Origin: 2-02-FULL-46-13 sp036517235
Lineage (GTDB): Bacteria > Patescibacteriota > Minisyncoccia > Phycocordibacterales > DSPV01
NCBI GenBank assembly: GCA_036517235.1
Contig: DATDXL010000002.1
Coordinates: 1-25,256, forward strand
Direction: 5' to 3'
Length of the DNA stretch: 25,256 bases
The notes beneath the pieces are model-generated. The model ran no database searches and was not told where the DNA came from. It saw only the letters and a list, made by a program, of their open reading frames with translations. Of the stretch, positions 6,738 to 13,227 are shown one piece after another. Made by a program: the position numbers and the translations under genes. Every line of letters begins with the position of its first letter. Position 1 is the stretch's first letter.

Positions 6738-6857
6738 CTTAGGACAATCAGTCGTGTGTGTCATGTGGCTCCCCGCAGATTTCCCAGGTCGCCTACTCTT
6801 TCGAGAGACATGCACGGTCCGGATCTGCCGGACACAGTTTTAATAACTCAACGAACT
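6681..6857 (-). ncRNA. Structured ~177-nt RNA: independent sRNA or attenuator leader of the HD gene
   Basis: A near-consensus promoter and a terminator delimit a region without a gene. The predicted transcript folds compactly. An outer TGTGT/ACACA helix encloses a CCGG-CAGAT-CCGG hairpin and a CATGT/ACATG helix. Inside the latter are CTCT-CGAA-AGAG and a GGC/GCC-closed arm. The terminator hairpin follows. The length is like 6S RNA, but the 5' and 3' ends do not pair as in 6S, and I see no tmRNA, RNase P or SRP signature. Its position upstream of an alarmone-type hydrolase also allows a riboswitch or attenuator role. Identity is unknown; helices were judged by eye. Confidence 0.55.
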
Positions 6858-6863
6858 ATCTAT

Positions 6864-6892
6864 AGTATAGCACTTTTTTGGCCAAAGTACAA
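6864..6892 (-). promoter_or_regulatory. Strong sigma-70-type promoter of the structured RNA
   Basis: On the minus strand TTGTAC (6892-6887), a 17-nt spacer and TATACT (6869-6864) are close to the TTGACA-17-TATAAT consensus. The expected start is near 6857. It lies after the stop codon of the 6923 gene, so the RNA is an independent unit. Confidence 0.75.
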
Positions 6893-6922
6893 CTACGGCC
6901 ATCGGGTGTCCGGCACTTCGTG

Positions 6923-7327
6923 CTAGTTGTTGGGGAATCGGAAGTAGCACCGGTCTATATTTTCTTGCACTCTGGGTATTATTGAAAGACAACGAGCACC
7001 TAAAACACCGGGACCTGCACACCCGGGATTTTGGACCTTAAATTCAGCATACTGACGCTCCGCGTCAGCAATACATTTGTTTCTATCTGTATCTCTTTGT
7101 TTTTTACGAGCAATCTCTTCTTTCAAATATAGAGAACTGGCGTCCTCTGTGGTCGTTGCTACATTATTTTTTGATACTTCTTCCTGCGGCATAACTTGAG
7201 AGGAGTCGTTGGCTGTCTTTACAAAAAAATACCCTACACCACCAAAGATAACCGTGCCTATAACAATAATTAATCCCTTAAGTAAGTTTTTAGGAATGAG
7301 ATTTTTCATATATTCTATAAAATACAT
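6923..7327 (-). CDS. Small membrane-anchored extracytoplasmic protein (134 aa)
   Basis: A single hydrophobic helix (residues ~17-37, I-I-V-I-G-T-V-I-F-G-G-V-G-Y-F-F) follows a lysine-containing start, giving an N-terminal anchor. A low-complexity linker and a charged helix follow, then a short domain with four cysteines (K-C-I-A-D-A-E, P-G-C-A-G-P-G, A-R-C-L-S, D-R-C-Y-F) that may form disulfides outside the membrane. The stop of SppA and this start form TAAGGGATG, so translation is probably coupled. An internal ATG at 7309 is an alternative start. No family recognised. It is the last gene of the long minus-strand series; the RNA promoter lies just downstream. Confidence 0.6.
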   Translation of the reverse strand: MYFIEYMKNLIPKNLLKGLIIVIGTVIFGGVGYFFVKTANDSSQVMPQEEVSKNNVATTTEDASSLYLKEEIARKKQRDTDRNKCIADAERQYAEFKVQNPGCAGPGVLGARCLSIIPRVQENIDRCYFRFPNN

Positions 7328-7330
7328 CCC

Positions 7331-8245
7331 TTAAGGCCAGCAGGTCTCCGGCTCCTCTCCCCCAAGAAGTTGCTTGAGTGTGTCGTGTACGGCTTCCTGA
7401 GTGCCAATGATGTCTACGAGCCCATTATTCTTTGCCGCCACGCCGAGCATACTTGAGCCATCAGCTAAGGCGCGGACCTTACTTTCAGATAGCTTACGAT
7501 TTGCCGCCACCTCACTGATGAAATTATCACGAATGATATTGAGGTCCCGCTCAATCAAAGAACGCTCATCGGCAGTGAGAGGCTTGTCAGGGCTTCCTAT
7601 ATCTTTGTACTTGCCGGCCGAGAGCATGTTGTAGGTGAGGCCATCTTTTGCATTCTGTTGCGCATTGTCCACGTAGGAAAATGTTACCCCTATACTGCCC
7701 ACATCAGAGTTGGCCGATGCTATGACCGTATTAGCGGCACTAGCGACCCAATAGGCAGCTGACGCTCCAGTACCTCGTATCCAGGCAACAGAGGGCTTGC
7801 CGAGCGTTTTAATGCCCTCCGCTATCTCTTCTGCGGCAACCGGCATCCCTCCTGGCGAGTCTATCTCGATCAACACGGCTTTTATATCTTCGTCTTTTGA
7901 TGCTTCTTTTAGATAACCGGCTATTTCCTCCGACGAGGTAATGGTGTCGCAACTGCCGTCATCGCTTAGTTTGAGTGCATCATCATAGTTATCGGGCTTA
8001 TAGGTGAGCACACATCCTCTGATTTCCAGCCCTATGACGTTACAGGACTCTTTAGAGACCTCGTCGGAAGGATACGCCGCCTCGTCTGTTTGTTGCCCCT
8101 TATCGCGGTCAAACCAATAGTTGGTCGCAAAATCGGAGGCAGTAGCGCCCAACAGGACAATAACAAACAAAGTTGCCAAAGGGACCACACGCGCCAGCGC
8201 AGTGTATATTCTTTGATTTATCTTCCTTTCCCAAAAACTAAGCAT
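7331..8245 (-). CDS. sppA: Signal peptide peptidase SppA (S49 family)
   Basis: One N-terminal membrane helix (residues ~18-36) anchors an extracytoplasmic serine protease. The core shows V-L-I-E-I-D-S-P-G-G (124-133), the nucleophile segment G-T-G-A-S-A-A-Y-W-V-A-S with Ser162, a D-V-G-S-I-G-V-T strand, and A-G-K-Y-K-D-I-G-S-P with the general-base lysine at 212 or 214. At 304 residues it has the size of the short, single-domain SppA of Gram-positive bacteria. S49 peptidases degrade cleaved signal peptides and other membrane peptides. Here it follows the nuclease gene by 43 nt and sits in a series of chaperone and envelope genes, consistent with membrane protein quality control. Confidence 0.9.
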   Translation of the reverse strand: MLSFWERKINQRIYTALARVVPLATLFVIVLLGATASDFATNYWFDRDKGQQTDEAAYPSDEVSKESCNVIGLEIRGCVLTYKPDNYDDALKLSDDGSCDTITSSEEIAGYLKEASKDEDIKAVLIEIDSPGGMPVAAEEIAEGIKTLGKPSVAWIRGTGASAAYWVASAANTVIASANSDVGSIGVTFSYVDNAQQNAKDGLTYNMLSAGKYKDIGSPDKPLTADERSLIERDLNIIRDNFISEVAANRKLSESKVRALADGSSMLGVAAKNNGLVDIIGTQEAVHDTLKQLLGGEEPETCWP

Positions 8246-8288
8246 ATGGCTATTCTACCCCCGACTTTTTATCCTGAGCCCAAGCATC

Positions 8289-9098
8289 TTAGGGCAAGCT
8301 TTCGCAAGCATCACCATCGCTGTCGCTATCAAGTCGATGGATATCGTTGCCCACTCCTCCACAGGCGTTGAATACGGCCTGCGCCTCGGCATGAGTCGAG
8401 AAATCAGTGCAGTTGTAGGTGTTCGCGGTGCAAGTGTAATTGCTATTCGGAGCAGCAGCCGGAGGTGGAGTGGACTTAACCGGTTGGCTTGCAGGAGGAG
8501 TAGTCTTAGCGTCACACACACCAGGAGCCCACAACCCTCTCTTTTGAGCCTGTGCGGCCGCCTCAGCAGCCTTAAACTCGCTCTGGTGCTTGTATGCTGT
8601 GTTGTAAGTGTATTCGTGAGCGTAACCTTGCTCAACCATATACCTGTTGAAGAAGAGCCCGTCCTCGCGCCAAACATACGCCAGGAGTCGGTCATACTTG
8701 TCCCTCTCCCCTTGGGTGGGGTCCTTCTCGATACGAACTTTCTTGCCAGTGAGAAGTTCCTTCGCTTTGTCGGACGCTTCCTTGCCAAAGCATTGCACCG
8801 TCGTACGCGGATCTACCGTCTCCGGTGTGTCTATCCCAATCATACGGATTGTCTCGGACTTACCATTGAGGTTGATGGCAATAGTGTCGCCATCGACTAC
8901 TTTAGTAACCGTATAGAGTTCGTTTGTAGCGACCGGGACTTCTTGAGTAGACACTTGCTCGGCAACCGGTTGGGTCGTAGTAGCAACCTCTGCAACTTCG
9001 CCCACAGGCTGGACTGTATCCGGCGTCGGCACGAGTACCACCAATGCGACAAGTACTGCTATTACGCCTCCAACTATGTAGAGAACCTTCTTTATCAT
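8289..9098 (-). CDS. Exported staphylococcal-type nuclease with C-terminal excalibur domain
   Basis: Residues 5-24 form a signal anchor, followed by a V/T/P-rich linker. The SNase fold spans ~60-190 with all catalytic positions: Asp71 (V-V-D-G-D-T), Arg85, Asp90 and Glu93 (R-M-I-G-I-D-T-P-E) and Arg137 (D-K-Y-D-R). The 14-residue spacing from Asp71 to Arg85 equals that of the S. aureus enzyme. A proline linker leads to an excalibur calcium-binding domain (~226-269) with N-C-x-D-F, A-E-A-Q-A-V-F and D-S-D-S-D-G-D-A-C-E. The protein should be a calcium-dependent nuclease at the cell surface. For a small bacterium with limited nucleotide synthesis it could serve DNA or RNA scavenging; that part is inference. 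Confidence 0.92.
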   Translation of the reverse strand: MIKKVLYIVGGVIAVLVALVVLVPTPDTVQPVGEVAEVATTTQPVAEQVSTQEVPVATNELYTVTKVVDGDTIAINLNGKSETIRMIGIDTPETVDPRTTVQCFGKEASDKAKELLTGKKVRIEKDPTQGERDKYDRLLAYVWREDGLFFNRYMVEQGYAHEYTYNTAYKHQSEFKAAEAAAQAQKRGLWAPGVCDAKTTPPASQPVKSTPPPAAAPNSNYTCTANTYNCTDFSTHAEAQAVFNACGGVGNDIHRLDSDSDGDACESLP

Positions 9099-9147
9099 AG
9101 TTTGTTAGAGATCAAGTCCATGGTCGTTTAAAATTAAGGCCATATAT

Positions 9148-9528
9148 TTATCCAAACAAACCACTAAAGAGACCTTTGGTCTTTCCATCTTTACCGAGGT
9201 AGTTATAGATGGATTCGCCAAACTTCATTTGAAACGCAGTACGGACGTTTGCTAGCTTCTTTTGCATAATTTTATCCGTTGCATCTATTATGGCCCTATT
9301 AAGATTGGCGCTAACTCCTGGCGGTAGCACCCCTCTTCTTAAATTGTTCTCCATGCGCTCCTTAGTTTTCTCCCAATCCTTGAGATAAACACTGTGTGTT
9401 TTTGCAAACTGAAAGCTGATGTTGCAGTTCTCTACCAAGTCGTGAACCTGAGCCATCTCCCCAGCTTCCGTTTGGAGGGTCCAATTCTCCAACTGTCGCT
9501 GCTCTTCCTTTGTAAGTGCTTTATCCAT
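9148..9528 (-). CDS. Hypothetical soluble helical protein (126 aa)
   Basis: I start at ATG 9528, five bases after the upstream gene's stop; a TTG codon at 9537 would add three residues. The product is almost entirely helical and charged, without membrane segment or signal, and ends in a glycine/phenylalanine-rich tail (G-L-F-S-G-L-F-G). A possible coiled-coil stretch lies at ~45-95. No family recognised. The tight spacing places it in the chaperone operon, so a co-chaperone or adaptor role is conceivable but unsupported by motif. Confidence 0.62.
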   Translation of the reverse strand: MDKALTKEEQRQLENWTLQTEAGEMAQVHDLVENCNISFQFAKTHSVYLKDWEKTKERMENNLRRGVLPPGVSANLNRAIIDATDKIMQKKLANVRTAFQMKFGESIYNYLGKDGKTKGLFSGLFG

Positions 9529-9533
9529 ACTGA

Positions 9534-10109
9534 TCAATACTGGTCGAACTGTGAAGGATCGACATCGCTCGCGCTCGCCGTGCCTCCGGCTACCGCATTA
9601 AGGGTGACTTCCCACCCAGCCGTTCGTGTGTCAGTCGTCTCGAACTCGAATGTCTCATCGAAGGCCGATACATGGGCGTTTCGATTAAATTTCTGTGCAG
9701 TAGCATCCCAATCCGTGCCCTGTGCAAAAGCTAGCCAGTACGTGCCGTCGCTAATATTCAGCATCGAATAAGTGCTATTGGCCTTGATGTATACAGTCAA
9801 CACGGAAGTCCCGTCACGGATCAGCTTCGCAACCGCGTCATAGCTCGTCCCATTTTCGATTTTCAACTCTCCTTCGCCCTGAAGGTAGGCGCTGCGTTTT
9901 TTAATAATCGTTCCGGTCGGCAAAGAATTGCCTGGGGTAAGGTCGGGCACAAAAGTATCTTGCTCTGCTTGTGCCGTAGCGGAAGGCGCCGGTAGCGGTG
10001 TGGAGCTGCTATCCTCGAACACTCCCCAAAGGGCAAAGCCGCCTATCAGTAAAAGAAACCAGAACCGACTGATGAAGCGACCGACATCTTGCATAGTTAA
10101 ATTTTGCAT
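9534..10109 (-). CDS. Membrane-anchored beta-domain protein (191 aa)
   Basis: A single N-terminal helix (residues ~15-31, F-W-F-L-L-L-I-G-G-F-A-L-W) anchors a domain outside the membrane after a Ser/Pro/Ala linker. The domain (~72-190) begins G-E-G-E-L-K-I-E-N-G-T-S-Y-D-A and continues with V-Y-I-K-A-N-S-T-Y, then I-S-D-G-T-Y-W-L-A-F, then G-T-D-W-D. This looks like an all-beta, perhaps carboxypeptidase-regulatory or Ig-like sandwich. No catalytic motif is seen. An ATG at residue 6 is an alternative start. The gene is 20 nt downstream of the DUF6804-like gene in the operon. It may be a client or substrate-binding part of the envelope machine. Confidence 0.65.
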   Translation of the reverse strand: MQNLTMQDVGRFISRFWFLLLIGGFALWGVFEDSSSTPLPAPSATAQAEQDTFVPDLTPGNSLPTGTIIKKRSAYLQGEGELKIENGTSYDAVAKLIRDGTSVLTVYIKANSTYSMLNISDGTYWLAFAQGTDWDATAQKFNRNAHVSAFDETFEFETTDTRTAGWEVTLNAVAGGTASASDVDPSQFDQY

Positions 10110-10129
10110 AATAAAAAGTTAACGAATAA

Positions 10130-10438
10130 TTACTTCTCTTTCGGCGATGAATAAAACAACCACGCCACTACCAGGTCGACAATCGACCAAAGGAAGTGCC
10201 CGAAATAAAGCGGGTTGATCGGGTTGAATACTATGGCGATGCCGATCATTGTCAGCATCCAGCCTTTCTTTTTTTCCTTGTGATATAGGTATGCCGAAAA
10301 CGCGGCCGCACCAAATATCACCAGCTTGAGCGCCTGGTAGAAGAAGTACGGCCATATCGGAATCACCGCGACGAGAAGCGCGATCGCCGCGATCTTGGAG
10401 AATAGAACCCGATATTCGTGTTGCTCTTTGGTAATCAT
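10130..10438 (-). CDS. DUF6804-like small integral membrane protein (102 aa)
   Basis: Three to four hydrophobic helices fill the chain: ~14-28, ~33-50, ~58-72 and ~80-96. The pairing I-P-I-W-P-Y-F-F-Y-Q near the first helix and V-F-N-P-I-N-P-L-Y before W-x-x-V-D-L resemble the small four-helix membrane family DUF6804, whose F-N-P-I-x-P and W-x-x-x-D are recurrent; this is from memory. The central loop is lysine-rich (H-K-E-K-K-K-G). It lies five bases after the AAA+ gene's stop. Function unknown. Confidence 0.7.
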   Translation of the reverse strand: MITKEQHEYRVLFSKIAAIALLVAVIPIWPYFFYQALKLVIFGAAAFSAYLYHKEKKKGWMLTMIGIAIVFNPINPLYFGHFLWSIVDLVVAWLFYSSPKEK

Positions 10439-10443
10439 AAAAG

Positions 10444-11523
10444 TTAAGACCTCTCCATGTTCGAGAACTGCGTAAAATACAGAATCTCTGCCGAGGAAAT
10501 GGACGGCGAGAATTTGTTGATGGCCTCTACTATCATTCCTTCGGTGACGAGCGCCTCATCCTTCGCAACCGCCAGACGCGCCGCTTCAGTCACGATGAGC
10601 TCGATGTCGGACCCGACGTAATATTCCGTCATGTTCGCGAGCTTTTCGAAGTCTATCTTCTTGTCGTAAGGTCGCCCGGCAAGGCAGATGCGCATCATGT
10701 CCTTGCGCGCCTCAAAGTCCGGCGGGCCCACGTATACGCGCTTATCCATTCTTCCGGAGCGCAGGATTGCCGAATCTATCATGTGGGGGCGGTTTGTCGC
10801 GCCTACAACCAAAATCTTGTTGTTCCCGGCATTATTGAGCTGCAGCAGGAACTCGTTAATTTCCTCCTTTTTGATGTCGGCAGAGGACGAAAGCTCTTCG
10901 CGCTTCGGGACAAGGCCCTCGATCTCGTCGATGAATACGATAGACGGAGCCTTGAGCTTCGCCATCTCAAACACCTTCGCAATATTGCTTACTGCGCCGT
11001 GCACATAAGGGGTCGCCACAGACGAAGGATTCATCTCGATAAAGTTATAGCCCAGCTCTTCCGCGAGCTTCTTTACAATGAAAGTTTTGCCGCATCCGGG
11101 TGGTCCATAGAGCAATATGCCATTCGGCACGGAGAGTTTAAATTTCTTAAACTTCTCCGGGTGTTGTAGTGGCTCTATAACATCGCTCACGAGCATTGCC
11201 TTGAGAGGCCGCATACCAGCAACACAGTCGAAGCCACGCAGGACCGTCAAGTCGTCAATGATTGCCGTTATTTTGTCGTGAGAATGCTCATCGGTAATCA
11301 CGCCGAGATATTTCTTGCCGCCCAGGTCGAGGTTCACCAGCTCGTACTTCTGGCTCCGGTCAATGACCTCGTCTTGCTGAATGTTGGTGAAGAGGTAAAG
11401 GAATTTCTCATTGGAAAGCGAAAACACCTCCGTGAAGAGAATCTTTTCGACACGGGAAACCACGCTCACATTTTCTTTGAGTTTGTACCCTGGGTGAAGA
11501 AGTGGTTTTGTTGGATTTGCCAT
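10444..11523 (-). CDS. AAA+ ATPase of the classical Cdc48/FtsH-like clade (359 aa)
   Basis: ATG 11523 is four bases after the preceding stop; a longer frame to 11616 would overlap that gene and adds unlikely sequence. Residues 1-100 form a non-ATPase N-domain that probably binds substrate. The AAA module has Walker A G-P-P-G-C-G-K-T (140-147), Walker B I-V-F-I-D-E (195-200), sensor-1 Asn244 in G-A-T-N-R-P and arginine fingers in L-R-S-G-R-M-D. A lid domain follows with G-S-D-I-E. There is no protease domain or transmembrane helix, so it should be an unfoldase or remodeler. It sits between a secreted cysteine-repeat protein and small membrane proteins and is probably a motor of the chaperone operon. 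Confidence 0.88.
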   Translation of the reverse strand: MANPTKPLLHPGYKLKENVSVVSRVEKILFTEVFSLSNEKFLYLFTNIQQDEVIDRSQKYELVNLDLGGKKYLGVITDEHSHDKITAIIDDLTVLRGFDCVAGMRPLKAMLVSDVIEPLQHPEKFKKFKLSVPNGILLYGPPGCGKTFIVKKLAEELGYNFIEMNPSSVATPYVHGAVSNIAKVFEMAKLKAPSIVFIDEIEGLVPKREELSSSADIKKEEINEFLLQLNNAGNNKILVVGATNRPHMIDSAILRSGRMDKRVYVGPPDFEARKDMMRICLAGRPYDKKIDFEKLANMTEYYVGSDIELIVTEAARLAVAKDEALVTEGMIVEAINKFSPSISSAEILYFTQFSNMERS

Positions 11524-11527
11524 AGAT

Positions 11528-12523
11528 TTAATAAGGGGTTGTACAGTCATACTTCCCGTCCGTCGACGAGCCTGCATAGTGGCTATTCCGTCCGACATCC
11601 CTCTCGCAGATTGCATTTATCGACGCTGTCGTGACGCACATAGTCCTACCTGGATTGAAGGCGTACCCATACCCGCAGTCGCAATAGCGCTTTCCGCCCG
11701 TGACGGTCGATATTGACCCCGTCCCATAGGAGCTCACGCAGGACTGAGTGAATGCCGAGACTGTATAGCACGCGGTCCTATCATTATTCCAGTCATACCC
11801 GGCTTTGCAGTCACAAATATTCTTACCGCTCTCCGTATCATATTTCAAGAAGCTTGTGCCTGGATATGATGACGCGCAGCTATCATCACGCGCGGTCAAA
11901 GCATTCACGCACTGATTCGAAGTAGCGCTCAAAGAGTAGCCGCTAGCACAACCGCAGGAATTGCTTGCGCTGTCATAGGTAGCATTGTAACCATTGCGTT
12001 CCCGACAAACCTCCAGCCCAGTCTTCACCTTCGGGACCGCGACACACACTGTAAGGGAATCATTTCGGGTATAACCATCACTACAGTCGCAAACAGGACT
12101 GCCATCCGCATTACTTTCTCCGGTCGAATACGCTTGGGCACCGTATGTATCCTTGCAGGTTTGATTTGCCGTTTTCGTGCGATCCGCTATAGGAATATAG
12201 GAATCCGTCTTTTTCGAGGTATCCAGAATCTCATCGAGCGTCTTCGTGTTCGAAGGTGGCGGAAGTGTATTGGTTGCAGTATCGGCCGCAGAAGAACCGC
12301 CGCCACTCGTGCTCGCCAAGGCGATTCCGATTATTACAACAGCAAGCACGCTCGCGCCAAGGACGCCTTTCGTTGTGCTCGACATCGGAGCATCATCTTC
12401 CGGCCTCTTATGCTCCGGCTTGTGGTGCTCTTTTTTCGGCTCGTGCTTCTTCTCGGATTTCTCCGGTGCATTTTCTCCCAAGAAGTCGAGATCGAGTTTT
12501 AATTTTTTGTCTTTATCGCTCAT
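11528..12523 (-). CDS. Membrane-anchored secreted protein with five Cys-rich repeats
   Basis: A cytoplasmic N-terminus of ~50 residues begins with K-K-L-K-L-D-L-D-F-L-G-E and is then Lys/His/Glu-rich. One membrane helix follows (~54-70), then a Ser/Thr/Pro linker. From ~120 to the end come about five repeats of ~36 residues with the pattern C-x(5-14)-Y...C-x-C-x-x-G-Y-x(4-9)-C, close to EGF-like or Tox-type cysteine modules; the last repeat is truncated. The cysteines should form disulfides outside the cell. The N-terminal motif recurs in the next upstream protein (L-D-F-N-F-L-D-E), which suggests a shared binding signal in the cytoplasm. Adhesion or envelope structure is a reasonable guess. 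Confidence 0.7.
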   Translation of the reverse strand: MSDKDKKLKLDLDFLGENAPEKSEKKHEPKKEHHKPEHKRPEDDAPMSSTTKGVLGASVLAVVIIGIALASTSGGGSSAADTATNTLPPPSNTKTLDEILDTSKKTDSYIPIADRTKTANQTCKDTYGAQAYSTGESNADGSPVCDCSDGYTRNDSLTVCVAVPKVKTGLEVCRERNGYNATYDSASNSCGCASGYSLSATSNQCVNALTARDDSCASSYPGTSFLKYDTESGKNICDCKAGYDWNNDRTACYTVSAFTQSCVSSYGTGSISTVTGGKRYCDCGYGYAFNPGRTMCVTTASINAICERDVGRNSHYAGSSTDGKYDCTTPY

Positions 12524-12527
12524 GAAT

Positions 12528-13226
12528 TTACATTGCGCTCAATAGGATCAGGCCCCCGTAGAAAACAGAAGGCAGAACAATAAACCACCCTATCGCGCGT
12601 TGCCTTTCGGCACCCATCACTTCCCGGACCGCCTTATAGCTCAAGCGTATGGTATAGAAATACGCAGCGAGGAGAACAAAGAAAACCAGCAGGTCTACAG
12701 TCGAGGCATCAGAGTAGTAGTAATCGAGGTAATCTTGCCCGTACGCCATCTGGTTGAGGGCAAGCGAAAGGATACTCACGAGAGCCACTGGGAGCGATGT
12801 AAAGAGATATATGCCCCGCGCCATTTCCACATTCTCCTTTCCTTTCGACCAACCCACTCGGACGTTGTACCACCAGCCGCCAATGAAGTAACCGAGCGCA
12901 CCCGCTAGGATGCCTCCGAAGAGCACTATCGCCCATATCTCCCCCCAGCTCGTATAATCCTGCAGCGAACCAATCAATCTGTCAGCGGCCGATCCCATGC
13001 CGAAAACCCATATAAGCACGATAAGATATGGAGGATTTTTGACTCCGAGATACTTTCGGCAAAATGCGTTGAAGTTGGTGTAGCACTCCTTGAGGTAGCG
13101 GAAGAAATTCACCTTCTCGCCTAGTGTAGCGACCGGGTGCGCAACAACTTCAGCACTGGCTTTTTCGCCAGCTTGTTTAGGACTCTCGTCCAAGAAATTA
13201 AAGTCGAGTGATTTTTTCTCGGTCAT
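12528..13226 (-). CDS. Five-helix membrane protein, Yip1-like in outline (232 aa)
   Basis: ATG 13226 lies one base after the J-like gene's stop; the frame continues upstream inside that gene but is not needed. The cytoplasmic N-terminus (~60 residues) carries K-K-S-L-D-F-N-F-L-D-E. Hydrophobic helices follow at about 68-84, 98-120, 142-160, 176-197 and 209-230. The loop Y-F-I-G-G-W-W-Y-N-V-R-V-x-W-S-K-G and the motif A-R-x-I-Y-L-F-T-S-L-P recall bacterial Yip1-domain proteins, but this is weak. It may anchor the operon's cytosolic chaperones to the membrane through its N-terminal motif. Confidence 0.65.
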   Translation of the reverse strand: MTEKKSLDFNFLDESPKQAGEKASAEVVAHPVATLGEKVNFFRYLKECYTNFNAFCRKYLGVKNPPYLIVLIWVFGMGSAADRLIGSLQDYTSWGEIWAIVLFGGILAGALGYFIGGWWYNVRVGWSKGKENVEMARGIYLFTSLPVALVSILSLALNQMAYGQDYLDYYYSDASTVDLLVFFVLLAAYFYTIRLSYKAVREVMGAERQRAIGWFIVLPSVFYGGLILLSAM

Positions 13227-13227
13227 G

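Noticed and set aside
6681..6857. Identification of the structured RNA as 6S RNA
   Set aside because: The length fits, but the 5' and 3' ends do not form a closing stem around a central bulge, and the 3' end is a separate terminator hairpin.
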